From Paraburkholderia panacisoli (GTDB lineage Bacteria; Pseudomonadota; Gammaproteobacteria; Burkholderiales; Burkholderiaceae), in contig NZ_VTUZ01000039.1 in assembly GCF_008369935.1 (NCBI RefSeq), positions 1-64,000 of the forward strand: DNA of 64,000 nucleotides, given 5' to 3'. Of the stretch, positions 17,704 through 26,291 are shown one piece after another (the first letter of the stretch is position 1; every line of letters begins with the position of its first letter). The translations under genes and the position numbers were made by a program. The notes beneath the pieces were generated by a model, which searched no databases, was not told the DNA's origin, and worked only from the letters and a program-made list of their open reading frames with translations.

Positions 17704-17821
17704 GGCGGCCGAACAGTAACGAACGCTTGGTTGCGCCACATCGCGCGGGACGGAAGGAACCGGCAGACCGTCCGCGGTGATTCTTTTCATGAACGCGCAT
17801 CATGACCAAAGGCACAGCACC

Positions 17822-19525
17822 ATGACTCCTTATTCCGCAGGAATAGATGCCAGCAGCCTGAATCTGGTCGAGATCTTCGGGCTGTTGATCGGCGGCCTCG
17901 CGCTGTTCCTGCTCGGCCTGGAGTTCCTGACCGGCGGCCTGAAGTCGATCGCCGGATCGAGGTTGCAGGCGCTGCTGGGCATGCTGACCGCGAACCGGTT
18001 CCGCGGCGTGCTGGCCGGCGCCGTCGTGACCGCGCTGCTGAATTCGTCGACCATCACCACGGTCCTGATGGTCGGGTTCGTTTCCTCCGGCTTGATGACG
18101 CTGACCCAGTCGGTGCCGATGATCATGGGCGCGAACATCGGCTCGACAGTCACCGCGCAGATCATCGCTTTCGACGTATCGAGACTGACGCCGTTCATGC
18201 TGGCGATCGGCTTCGTGCTGCATGCGTTCGGCGGCCGTGAGCTGTTGCGGCAGATTGGCCGGGTGCTTCTCGGGCTGGGTCTGCTGTTCCTCGGGATCGA
18301 ACTGATGGGCGATGCGACGCGTCCGCTGCGCACGTTCCAGCCTTTCATCGACGCGATGCAGGACATGAAGAACCCGGTGGTCGCCATCCTGGTAGGCGCC
18401 ATTTTCACCGCCGTCGTACAAAGCTCGGCGGCGACGCTCGCCATCGTGATCGCTCTGGGCGCGCAGGGCCTGATGCCGCTCGAAGTGGGCATCGCGGTCA
18501 TCCTCGGCGCCAACGTGGGCACGTGCGGCACGGCGCTGCTCGCGTCGATCGGGAAGACAGCCGAGGCGGTCCAGGTGGGTGTTGTGCATCTGGTTTTTAA
18601 TGTGCTGGGCGTGCTGTTCTGGGTGTTCTTCATCCCGCAGATGGCGGACCTGGTGCGGTATGTCTCGCCGTCGCATCCCGAGCTGCAAGGCGTAGCGCGA
18701 CTGGCGGCCGAAACGCCGCGCCAGGTCGCCAATGCGCACACGATATTCAGCGTGTCAGGCACGCTGATCCTGATCTGGTTCACCGGACCGATTGCCCGGC
18801 TTGCCGAGTTCATCGTGCCGAAGCGCGCGCAGGAGGCCAAACGGACAGGCGACCCGGTTTATCTCGACAAATCGTCGCTGACGGTGCCTTCGGTCGGGCT
18901 TCAACGAGTGCGCATCGAGCTGACGCGGCTGGGCGACGAGGTGCTGAAGATCGTCCGGCGCGGCACGCAGATGGTGTCCAACGGCACCATCGAAGAGATC
19001 AACCTTCTGCTCGATCACGACAAGGAAACCGACCGGCTGGCCTCGGAGATTCTTCAGTATATCGGCCACTTGTCACAGGTGGAGCACTCCGAGGACGAGG
19101 GCCGGCAGATGGTCGGGTTCACACAGGTCGCGTCCAACCTGGAGAGCATCAGCGGCATTGTCGGGACCAACCTCGTGTCGGCCAGCCAGCAGAGGCTGAC
19201 GCACCAGATCGACCTCACACGTTTGCGCGATCCGGCGACCACGCAGTTCACGGACGTCGTGATGCGCAACCTCGAACGGGCGATCCGTACGATCGACGAG
19301 GCCGGCGCGAGCGAAGCGTCGGAGGTCATCGCGGAAAAAGGCGAGATCGAAAAGCTGGCGGCGGCGGCGCGCCAGGTGGTGCTGGCGAAACTGCAACTCG
19401 CCGACAAGGCCGATGTGCAGACCTTCCGGCTGGCGATGGATCTGATCGAACACGGCCGGCAGATCTCGCAGTTCGCAAGGGCGATAGCGAAAACCGCGGA
19501 GGAGTTGCGCCAGGACGTCAGGTAG
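17822..19525 (+). CDS. Na/Pi cotransporter family protein with PhoU-like C-terminus
   Basis: A 567-residue protein. The membrane part holds two inverted Na/Pi repeats with hallmark serines: LLNSSTITTVLMVGFVSSG and VVQSSAATLAIVIALG. Family motifs LFLLGLEFLTGGLK and GANIGSTVTAQ are intact. From about residue 355 the protein is a cytoplasmic PhoU-like helical domain. Starts are possible at 17777 (GTG) and 17789 (ATG), but AAAGG is best spaced (9 bases) for the ATG at 17822. It likely takes up or exports phosphate with sodium. It converges on the Mrp operon with a 36-base gap. Confidence 0.87.
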   Translation: MTPYSAGIDASSLNLVEIFGLLIGGLALFLLGLEFLTGGLKSIAGSRLQALLGMLTANRFRGVLAGAVVTALLNSSTITTVLMVGFVSSGLMTLTQSVPMIMGANIGSTVTAQIIAFDVSRLTPFMLAIGFVLHAFGGRELLRQIGRVLLGLGLLFLGIELMGDATRPLRTFQPFIDAMQDMKNPVVAILVGAIFTAVVQSSAATLAIVIALGAQGLMPLEVGIAVILGANVGTCGTALLASIGKTAEAVQVGVVHLVFNVLGVLFWVFFIPQMADLVRYVSPSHPELQGVARLAAETPRQVANAHTIFSVSGTLILIWFTGPIARLAEFIVPKRAQEAKRTGDPVYLDKSSLTVPSVGLQRVRIELTRLGDEVLKIVRRGTQMVSNGTIEEINLLLDHDKETDRLASEILQYIGHLSQVEHSEDEGRQMVGFTQVASNLESISGIVGTNLVSASQQRLTHQIDLTRLRDPATTQFTDVVMRNLERAIRTIDEAGASEASEVIAEKGEIEKLAAAARQVVLAKLQLADKADVQTFRLAMDLIEHGRQISQFARAIAKTAEELRQDVR

Positions 19526-19561
19526 AGGACACGAAACCGGGGGCCGCGATCAGCGCGGTTC

Positions 19562-22500
19562 CTATCGCGCCCAACCGCCGCCAAGCCCCGTGCTGGCGAA
19601 ATAGATCACCAGAAAATAGCCGAGTACGTGAAGCGCGTAGGTCTGCGCATTGCCGGTATAGACCTTGCGTATCCCGCCCGCGGCGGCGAGCGCGAAGTGC
19701 GACACGCCGCGCCAGAACATCATCGCAAACGGCGGAACCGTACGCGCGAGGATCGGCCGGTAGAACCTGAAAAAGCCGGGGACCTTGCTGTCCTTCCGGC
19801 GCCGGCTGCGATAGAACAGCATGAACAGCGCGAACAGCACCGCGGCCACGGCCAGCACCACGAGTACGACCGGCGTCGGATTCCAGAAACCGTAGATGCT
19901 CTCCAGCGACATGCCTTCCCACACCAGCGTCGAGGCAAACTGCGGATCGATCGCCGCCGAAACCGGTTCGATCAAAAGCTTCGGGAAGAAGGACAGCACG
20001 ATGATGCCGACCACCAGAACCAGTTGCGGCACGAGCAGCAGAAGCGGCGCTTCGCTCACTTCGGGCTGTCCCGCCCGGCGACGCCCGAGGAACAGCCCGC
20101 TGACAATGCGGATCATGTAAAGAAAGCCGACGAAGGTCGCCATCAGTGTGCACACCGCGAGGCCGTACCAGCCCTTGTTCGTCATTGCACTCAGCAGCAG
20201 CCACTTGCCGCCGAAGCCCATCAGCGGCGGCAAGCCCGACATCGAAACGAGGGCGACCAGCACCAGCGCGAAGGTGAACGGCATCGCACGGGCAAGGCCG
20301 CCGGTTTCGGCGAAGTTGTGCGTGCTCGTGCGCAGGATGATGCCCGCCAGCGCGAGGAACAGAATGCCCTTCACCAGCATGTGGTTGGCGATCAGATACA
20401 GCGCCGTGACCCAGCCGAGATGGCTCATCAACGCTATCGCGGTGACGATATAGCCGAGCTGGCTCATGCTGGAATACGCGAGCAGCCGCTTGAAGTCGTT
20501 TTGCCGCAGCGCCATCAGTGCGCCCGCGAGGGTCGTCAGCATGCCGATCCACGCCATCCCGTGCGCGAGGTCGAGTCCGACTTCGGAGCGTATCGTCAGA
20601 TAGGTGCCGATCAGCAGGCCAAACATCGCTACCTTGCTGACGACCGCCGACAGCATCGCGGTCACGTCGTCTTCCGCTTCCGTGTACGCGCCCGGCAGCC
20701 ACACATGCACGCCGATGGCGCCCGCCTTGATCAGAAAACCGGCAGCCAGCAACACGAATGCGCGGCTCGCGTCCGGGCCCGATCTGACGAGCGCCGCCAG
20801 TTCGATACTGCCGTCGAGCGCGGCGACGGCGGCGAAACCGGCCAGCAGAAAGAACGCCGACAGCAGCGAGAACAGCAGGAAGGTCAGCACGTGCGGCCCC
20901 GCGCTGCGGCATTTCGCAATCAGGAAGCAGGACGACAGCGTGATGATCTCCCAGCTATAGAAGAATTCGAGCGTCGTGGTGGAACGCAGCAGCGCCGGGA
21001 TCGACAGCAGTAAAACCACCAGCATCGGATAGAAGCCCGAGCGCACATCGTTGCGATAGAGGCTCGCCGCCGCGATGACGAAGCTGCCGGCGAGCAGCAG
21101 CCACGCAAAAAGCTGGGCGATGCCCTGGGTCGCTTCGGCGAGCCACGGGCCCACCAGCGCGACGATGATCAGCGTCAGCACGCCCTTGAGCCGGCCCGGC
21201 AGACGATCGCCCGCATAGAGCAGCGCGCCCGCGACGAGCGGCGAAAACAGCCATGCGGATGCCGCGCCCGAGAACGAAGCGCCGGCATAGCCAGCGGCGA
21301 TCAGGAGCACCGCCACGCCAAATAGCGGCAGCAGCGCGGCCAGCTCCGGGCCGGCCGTGACCTCGTCGTCGGACGGATGCAGCGCCCGCACGAACCAGTG
21401 GAACATGTAGGCCGCTTCGAGCAGCGAGCCGGTCAGAATCAGCGCGATCCAGTAGGGCTTGCCGGCGACGGTCAACTGCATGACCAGTTCCCATTTCGCC
21501 CAGAAGCCGGGAAACGGCGGCAGCCCCGCAATCGCGACCATGAAGAGGCCGAGCAGACCGATCAGCAGCGGACTGCGCGACAGGATCGCGCGAGCGTAGA
21601 CGCCGTGCCGCCTGAGAATGCCGATGAGCCAGAACAGCCCCGCCTTGGCGAACAGATGGTTGATGAACAGTCCGCCGACCACCAGCGGGATCGAGGTATC
21701 GGCGCCCACCTGGCGCAGCAGCGCGAGCGCCAGCATCAGCAGGCCCATCTGTCCGATCGACGAATAGCCGAGCACCCGTTGCGGTTTCGTCTGCTTGAGC
21801 GCGAGCAGATTGGAGAACAGGAAGGTCAGGCCGCCGGAGACGGCAATCAGCCCGAGCAGATTTTCAAACAGCGGCAGCAGCTTGAGCAGCGCGAAGAACA
21901 CGCCGGCCGACACGCCGACCGACACCAGCGCGGCAATGCCGCTCGGCGCGGTTTCGTAGACGTCGAGTCCCCAGCCGTTGGCCGGAAACGGCTTGAGTTC
22001 GATGATGAGGCAGGCGAACACGAGCAGCACCGCCGTGACGGCGATCGGACTGTCGAGGCCCGCGCGGACCGCGATCAGGTCGTCGATGTTCAGCGTGCCC
22101 GTCACGTAGTAAAGCAGCACCGCGCCGAGCAGGAACAGGGTCGACGCGATGACCGTCGCCATGATGTACTTGAACGCGGCGGCCAGCGCAGCCGGCGTGC
22201 GATCCAGCCCGAGCAGCCCGTACGTGGCGATCGAGACGATCTCGAGAAACACGAACAGATTGAACAGGTCACGGGTCATCACCATGCCGTCGATGCCCAT
22301 CACGAGAATCAGATACAGCAGCAGCGCGGCGTAATTGCCGCGCAGACGGTCCCACAATTGCAGCGCGCCGAGCAGTGCCACCACGTTGACGCTGAGCGTG
22401 AAGAAGCCTTCCCATACACCGAAGCGCAGATTGATCGAGACCGGCGGCTGCGCGCCCGCGGTCAGCACTTCGATCGTCTGGCCGCCGTCCAGCAGACCGA

Positions 22501-22657
22501 AGAACGACACGCCGCTCACGAGCACGATGCCGGCGAGCGCGATGAAGAAGCCGGCGGTCAGCCACGGTTTGCCGAGCCGGTACAGCAGCGGAATGACGAA
22601 GCCGCCGCCCAGGCCGAGAATGAAGATATGCAGCGGATGAAACAGCGCGGCTACCAT
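19562..22657 (-). CDS. Double Mrp/NuoL-M type antiporter subunit (tandem fusion)
   Basis: A 1031-residue membrane protein made of two antiporter-like units in tandem. Paired motifs: TM5 glutamates E139 (FVFLEIVS) and E570 (YSWEIITL); lysines K222 (ELKPFPANGWG) and K644 (FLIKAGAIGVHVWLP); K338 and K763 after NH; K388 (PGFWAKW) and K818 (GFGGKW); VLGYSSIGQMG and LLAYSSMSQLG. Each unit resembles MrpD/NuoM. The last 80 residues (GGIRKVYTGNAQTYALHVLGY) are the usual family C-terminus. Usual MrpD is about 500 residues. The start overlaps the MnhC stop by 7 bases. Last gene of the Mrp operon. Confidence 0.85.
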   Translation of the reverse strand: MVAALFHPLHIFILGLGGGFVIPLLYRLGKPWLTAGFFIALAGIVLVSGVSFFGLLDGGQTIEVLTAGAQPPVSINLRFGVWEGFFTLSVNVVALLGALQLWDRLRGNYAALLLYLILVMGIDGMVMTRDLFNLFVFLEIVSIATYGLLGLDRTPAALAAAFKYIMATVIASTLFLLGAVLLYYVTGTLNIDDLIAVRAGLDSPIAVTAVLLVFACLIIELKPFPANGWGLDVYETAPSGIAALVSVGVSAGVFFALLKLLPLFENLLGLIAVSGGLTFLFSNLLALKQTKPQRVLGYSSIGQMGLLMLALALLRQVGADTSIPLVVGGLFINHLFAKAGLFWLIGILRRHGVYARAILSRSPLLIGLLGLFMVAIAGLPPFPGFWAKWELVMQLTVAGKPYWIALILTGSLLEAAYMFHWFVRALHPSDDEVTAGPELAALLPLFGVAVLLIAAGYAGASFSGAASAWLFSPLVAGALLYAGDRLPGRLKGVLTLIIVALVGPWLAEATQGIAQLFAWLLLAGSFVIAAASLYRNDVRSGFYPMLVVLLLSIPALLRSTTTLEFFYSWEIITLSSCFLIAKCRSAGPHVLTFLLFSLLSAFFLLAGFAAVAALDGSIELAALVRSGPDASRAFVLLAAGFLIKAGAIGVHVWLPGAYTEAEDDVTAMLSAVVSKVAMFGLLIGTYLTIRSEVGLDLAHGMAWIGMLTTLAGALMALRQNDFKRLLAYSSMSQLGYIVTAIALMSHLGWVTALYLIANHMLVKGILFLALAGIILRTSTHNFAETGGLARAMPFTFALVLVALVSMSGLPPLMGFGGKWLLLSAMTNKGWYGLAVCTLMATFVGFLYMIRIVSGLFLGRRRAGQPEVSEAPLLLLVPQLVLVVGIIVLSFFPKLLIEPVSAAIDPQFASTLVWEGMSLESIYGFWNPTPVVLVVLAVAAVLFALFMLFYRSRRRKDSKVPGFFRFYRPILARTVPPFAMMFWRGVSHFALAAAGGIRKVYTGNAQTYALHVLGYFLVIYFASTGLGGGWAR

Positions 22658-23025
22658 TTCGACTCGGTGAATGCGTCGATGGAAAGCGTCTTTTTCGCCG
22701 CGTACAGACGGATCGCGAATGCCAGCATGACCGCCGTGACCGACAGGCCGATCACGATTGCCGTGACCACCAGCGCCGAGGGCACCGGGTCGATCGCGCG
22801 CCGCGCGGCGTCCGCCTTGCTCAACGCAGCGTCGATGATCGGCGCCGTGCCGCCGCGGATATAGCCCGTCGCGACCATCACGATATGCAGCCCCGTGTCG
22901 ATCACCGCAAAGCCGATGATGATGCGCAGGATGTTGCGCTGGGTCAGCATCCCCCACAAGCCGATCAGCGCGAGGCAGAAGCCCGTGATCAGCAGGATGG
23001 TCGAAACCGGCAGGCCCGTGGTCAT
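22651..23025 (-). CDS. mnhC: Cation/proton antiporter subunit C (MnhC/MrpC, NuoK-like)
   Basis: A 124-residue, three-helix NuoK-type subunit (ITGFCLALIGLWGMLTQRNILRIIIGFAVID in the first two segments, DPVPSALVVTAIVIGLSVTAVMLA in the third). The DPVPSALVLTAIVI motif is the MrpC hallmark. It lies 17 bases after the MbhE/MnhB gene and overlaps the double antiporter gene by 7 bases, so translation is coupled. Confidence 0.9.
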   Translation of the reverse strand: MTTGLPVSTILLITGFCLALIGLWGMLTQRNILRIIIGFAVIDTGLHIVMVATGYIRGGTAPIIDAALSKADAARRAIDPVPSALVVTAIVIGLSVTAVMLAFAIRLYAAKKTLSIDAFTESKW

Positions 23026-23041
23026 GCGCCGTTCTCCTCGC

Positions 23042-23758
23042 TCAGCTTCTGAACCGGTCGATGATGACGCTCAGCTCCGCGCCGACCTTCACGCCGAGCA
23101 ACGCCGAAATGAGGGGTATCGCGCCGGCGCTGAAAAACGCGCCGAACTCGCCGCGCGGCAGAAAGCGGGCATCGAGAAAGCCGCCCGCCAGCACCAGACC
23201 GAGAATGCCGATCATCACATAGATCACGCCGGCGAACGATTCGACGACGCTCAGCAGCGCGACGTTCAGCGCCGCGCCCGGCCGCGCGAGCAGCATCAGC
23301 ATCGCGCCGGATGCGACGATCGCGCCGCCCTGGAAGCCGCCGCCCGCCGACAGATGACCGTTGACGATCACGTACGCGCCGAAGGTCAGGATCATCGGCA
23401 GCAGCACCTGCATGCCGGTTCGCACGATCTCGCCGGGTTGCCTGCGCGCAACGTTGTCGTCTTCAGCTTCGGCTTCTGTTGCTGCCTCGGTTGCAGTTGC
23501 GGCGCTTTCGCTTTTCAACAGCAAGCCGACGCTCGCCGCGACCATGAACAGCACCGCGACTTCGCCAAGCGTATCGAAGCCGCGGTAAGTGATCAGAATG
23601 CCGGTGACGATGTTCGGCGCGCCGAGTTCGATCGGCCCCTGCACGACGTAGTATTGCGCGAGCGGCCGCAGCACCTGCAATTCGCTGTAGCCGTCGATGA
23701 GGCGCCAGAACACCAGCGCGAACAGCGCGACCGTCACCATGACAAACACGCGGCGCAT
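23042..23758 (-). CDS. mnhB: MbhE-MnhB fusion, antiporter subunit B
   Basis: A 238-residue membrane protein in two parts. Residues 1-80 are an MbhE-type domain (FWRLIDGYSELQVLRPLAQYY, GAPNIVTGILITYRGFDTLGEVAVLF). In standard Mrp systems this is the C-terminal end of MrpA. An acidic, alanine-rich linker follows (about 85-110). The rest is MnhB, with HLSAGGGFQGGAIVASG as its signature. The start at 23758 shares a base with the MnhG stop (TGATG). Fusing MbhE to MnhB rather than to MrpA is part of the operon's altered layout. Confidence 0.87.
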   Translation of the reverse strand: MRRVFVMVTVALFALVFWRLIDGYSELQVLRPLAQYYVVQGPIELGAPNIVTGILITYRGFDTLGEVAVLFMVAASVGLLLKSESAATATEAATEAEAEDDNVARRQPGEIVRTGMQVLLPMILTFGAYVIVNGHLSAGGGFQGGAIVASGAMLMLLARPGAALNVALLSVVESFAGVIYVMIGILGLVLAGGFLDARFLPRGEFGAFFSAGAIPLISALLGVKVGAELSVIIDRFRS

Positions 23759-24102
23759 CACGACTCCTTCGGCGCGGCTGCGCGCTCGTCCTCGGCGGCG
23801 AGCGCGTCCGTCACGGTGGACGATGTCATCGGCGTGCGGATCAGCCACGCCGCGCGCGACAGCGCATGCGACGACACCGGGTTCGTCACCAGCACGAAAT
23901 AGATGACGAGGATCAGCCTGAACGTCCAGCTCGGGTGATAGAACGCGAGCCCGATCAGCACCAGCATGTTGCCGAGCGTTGAGGCCTTGGTGCCGGCCTG
24001 GATGCGGGTGTACGCGTCCGGCATGCGCAACAGGCCGAGGCCGGCGGAGAACAGGAATATCGCGCCCGCCAGGATGAACACGCTGCCGATCAGTTCGATC
24101 AT
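23758..24102 (-). CDS. mnhG: Cation/proton antiporter subunit G (MnhG/MrpG)
   Basis: A 114-residue, three-helix subunit with the family core SAGLGLLRMPDAYTRIQAGTKASTLG. A hydrophobic segment RLILVIYFVLVTNPVSSHALSRAA follows; NPVSSHALSRAA is the family hallmark. The hydrophilic tail is about 25 residues. It is spaced 3 bases after the MbhD-like gene and its stop touches the next start. Confidence 0.9.
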   Translation of the reverse strand: MIELIGSVFILAGAIFLFSAGLGLLRMPDAYTRIQAGTKASTLGNMLVLIGLAFYHPSWTFRLILVIYFVLVTNPVSSHALSRAAWLIRTPMTSSTVTDALAAEDERAAAPKES

Positions 24103-24105
24103 GCG

Positions 24106-24348
24106 CTAGCCCTTCTGATAGCCGGTTTTACGAATCGCGTAGAGAAAGATGAACGTCGCGAGCCCCGAGCCGATCGCCGCCTCGGCCATCGCCACGTCGG
24201 GCGCGGCGAGCAGCAGGAAGGCCACGGCGGCGAACAGGCTCGCGAGCCCCGAACTGACCATCGCGGCCATCAGATTCGTCAGGCAGACGGCCAGGATGCC
24301 GCTGACGAGAATGCTGGCGCACACCAGCAGCACGAGCAGTTCGAGCAC
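24106..24348 (-). CDS. MbhD-type subunit (DUF4040)
   Basis: An 80-residue, three-helix protein with the DUF4040/MbhD core (LTNLMAAMVSSGLASLFAAVAFLLLAAPDVAMAEAAIGSG in outline). In standard Mrp this segment forms part of MrpA's C-terminal third; here it is a separate gene, as in Mbh hydrogenases and Mrp-like archaeal operons. It is tightly packed between MnhF (3-base gap) and MnhG (3-base gap). Confidence 0.87.
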   Translation of the reverse strand: MLELLVLLVCASILVSGILAVCLTNLMAAMVSSGLASLFAAVAFLLLAAPDVAMAEAAIGSGLATFIFLYAIRKTGYQKG

Positions 24349-24351
24349 GGT

Positions 24352-24612
24352 TCAAAGCCCCCTTTCCAGAAAGCGAGCCATCGCGAGAACGGCGAGAAAG
24401 CTGAGCAGCCCGTAGACGAGCGCCACATCGATATAGACGAAACGGCCCGACACCTGAGCGTACAGCGCAATCAGCGAGATCGAGATGACGGTGAGCATGT
24501 CGATGGCGACGATCCTGTCGATCAGCGTCTTGCCGAGGATCAGACGGATCACGCCGAACAGGATCGCGAAGAAGATCAATACCGTGGCGATCCGCAGCAT
24601 GATCTCAGCCAA
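24352..24612 (-). CDS. mnhF: Cation/proton antiporter subunit F (MnhF/MrpF)
   Basis: An 86-residue, three-helix subunit. Family marks are GKTLIDRIVAIDMLTVISISLIAL and the following FVYIDVALVYGLLSFLAVLAMARFLE. The GP/DR-type loop with acidic IVAIDML is conserved. The start overlaps the end of mnhE by 8 bases. Confidence 0.9.
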   Translation of the reverse strand: MAEIMLRIATVLIFFAILFGVIRLILGKTLIDRIVAIDMLTVISISLIALYAQVSGRFVYIDVALVYGLLSFLAVLAMARFLERGL

Positions 24613-25132
24613 AGACTTTCTCCAGATGCTTTTCGAACGGGATCACCAGCGCTTGCGTGGCCTCGTCGATATCCGTTGTCTTGACGTCGAGCCAGTGGAT
24701 GAATAGTGTGTCGTCCCGAATATCCATGACCAGCGAGCCCGGCGTGAGCGCAATCGAATTGGCGAGCGCGAGGCGGCCGATCGGCGATTCCAGACGGGTG
24801 CGCACCTTGACGATGCCCGGCTTGATATCGATGCGCGGCGCGTACACATACGTCATCATGTTGAGATTGGCGCGCACCAGTTCGACGACGAAGGTGCCGC
24901 TATAGGCGACGAAGTGATAGAGCGCGCGAGGCGTGAGTCGCAGCCGGCTCCATGCTTCGCTCGACGACGCAAACATGTGGGCCAGGACGAACGTGATCGC
25001 CGCGCCGACGAGCGCCGGCTCCACGGCCAGCGACGCGTTGGCGATCATCCAGATGACGAACAGGATGACCCACAGGCCCGGCATGCCCTGAGGAACGAAT
25101 GACGACACCGGTTTTCCGCTGTTCGAAGTCAC
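24605..25132 (-). CDS. mnhE: Cation/proton antiporter subunit E (MnhE/MrpE)
   Basis: A 175-residue protein with two N-terminal membrane segments (LWVILFVIWMIANASL and GAAITFVLAHMF) and a cytosolic alpha/beta domain. The family motifs LANSIALTPGSLVMDI and LFIHWLDV are present. The start used is GTG at 25132; the internal ATG at 25084 is the alternative. It is the first gene of the seven-gene antiporter operon (E, F, MbhD, G, MbhE-B, C, double D), which ends at 19562. Confidence 0.87.
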   Translation of the reverse strand: MTSNSGKPVSSFVPQGMPGLWVILFVIWMIANASLAVEPALVGAAITFVLAHMFASSSEAWSRLRLTPRALYHFVAYSGTFVVELVRANLNMMTYVYAPRIDIKPGIVKVRTRLESPIGRLALANSIALTPGSLVMDIRDDTLFIHWLDVKTTDIDEATQALVIPFEKHLEKVFG

Positions 25133-25169
25133 GTCTTCAGGTTCCAGAAGAGGGCGCTAGCAAAAATTC

Positions 25170-25183
25170 TAGGTGACAACCTA
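25170..25183 (-). terminator. Short hairpin with T-run after the CDF gene
   Basis: TAGGT (25170-25174) and ACCTA (25179-25183) enclose four bases. On the minus strand the stem is followed by GAATTTTTG. The stem is only 5 bp, so termination would be weak. It lies between the CDF stop and the mnhE start, where it could separate the two transcripts or sit in the operon leader. Confidence 0.4.
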
Positions 25184-25242
25184 TGGCAAATCAACCGCGG
25201 CCCGGATCGCGCGCGGAATTTGCTTTCGCTTCGGGCGGAGCG

Positions 25243-26148
25243 TTACAACCAGCGCGCGTCGCGTGTGAACGCCACGGTCAACCAGCGGTCGGGGCCCGGT
25301 TCGCCGATCGCGTGAGAGATCCGCTCGCGGATCAGATCGAGTTGACGGATGCCGGCGTGCTCCATCGCCTCGGGCAGAACGATATGAACTTCGACGAACA
25401 GGCCGCGCCCCACGCGTGTCGCGTAGTGCGAGTGCGACACGAAACCATAGTCCGACGTCAGCGCGTGCATCAGCTCGCGCAACGTGCGGTCGAGGTCTTG
25501 CGGGGTAATGAGCAGTACTTCCTTGACTGCGCCGATGACCGTGCCGACCGGCATCGGTATCAGAACCAGTGTCAGCAGCGCCAGCACGCCGGGGTCGAAG
25601 TACGGCGTCAGATGGCGGTAACGCGTGCCTTCCAGAATCCATGCTATCGAAAACGCGAGCAACAGCGCCGAGCTGATGCAGGCCGACATCAGCCAGCTTT
25701 TGGTGTCGAGGCCGACCAGTTCGGATTCGATGCTGCGATTCAGGCGACGCTGTCTGAAGAACATGAAGAAGCAGAAGATGCTGACCACCACGGCATAGAA
25801 CATGCCCCAACCGAACTCCAGTTCATGCCCGCCATCGAGCATGCCTTTGATCGCATTGACGAACGCGTAAAAGCACAGCACCGCTAACAGACTGCCGTTG
25901 AAGGTCAGCACCAGCGGTTCGATATGCCAGAAGCCATGCTGGAAACGTCTGCTGCTCTGCTGGCTGAGCAGGCGGGTCACGAGCAGCGAGAGGCTGCACA
26001 TGGCCGCGTCGAGTGCGGAGAACATCCCGTCGAAGATGATCGAGAGCGAGCCGCTGAGAATGCCGACCGTGATGCCGAGTACCGCGATCAGCACCGTGCC
26101 GAGCAGCGATCGCTTGAGTATGCGCTGTTCGAGTTCCGTAGCTTGCAT
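25243..26148 (-). CDS. CDF-type cation transporter, atypical metal site
   Basis: A 301-residue cation diffusion facilitator-like protein with six membrane segments and a C-terminal alpha/beta domain (LFVEVHIVLPEAMEHAGIRQLDLIRERISHAIGE in outline). TM2 keeps two aspartates at D40 and D47 (IIFDGMFSALDAAM). The HxxxD expected in TM5 is missing: residues 148-166 read DTKSWLMSACISSALLLAF. The start at 26148 fits the family; a longer frame to 26466 overlaps the ADH. The closest described group is the cation efflux COG3965 type. Substrate unknown. Confidence 0.8.
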   Translation of the reverse strand: MQATELEQRILKRSLLGTVLIAVLGITVGILSGSLSIIFDGMFSALDAAMCSLSLLVTRLLSQQSSRRFQHGFWHIEPLVLTFNGSLLAVLCFYAFVNAIKGMLDGGHELEFGWGMFYAVVVSIFCFFMFFRQRRLNRSIESELVGLDTKSWLMSACISSALLLAFSIAWILEGTRYRHLTPYFDPGVLALLTLVLIPMPVGTVIGAVKEVLLITPQDLDRTLRELMHALTSDYGFVSHSHYATRVGRGLFVEVHIVLPEAMEHAGIRQLDLIRERISHAIGEPGPDRWLTVAFTRDARWL

Positions 26149-26291
26149 GGTCCGGGTGGCCTGTTGGTTTGACTCGGATCGCCCTCGGCAGGCGGGCGCG
26201 CGTTGGGAACCGTGCCACGAAGAGCGGCCAGGCCCGGCAACGGTCCGCTGCGCGCCCTCGCACAACGAACCGCTTCCCGCACCACCTGCGC

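Noticed and set aside
19544..19558. CCGCG-ATCAG-CGCGG hairpin between the convergent Na/Pi and Mrp genes
   Set aside because: The stem is only 5 bp and no T-run follows on either strand, so a terminator call is not supported.
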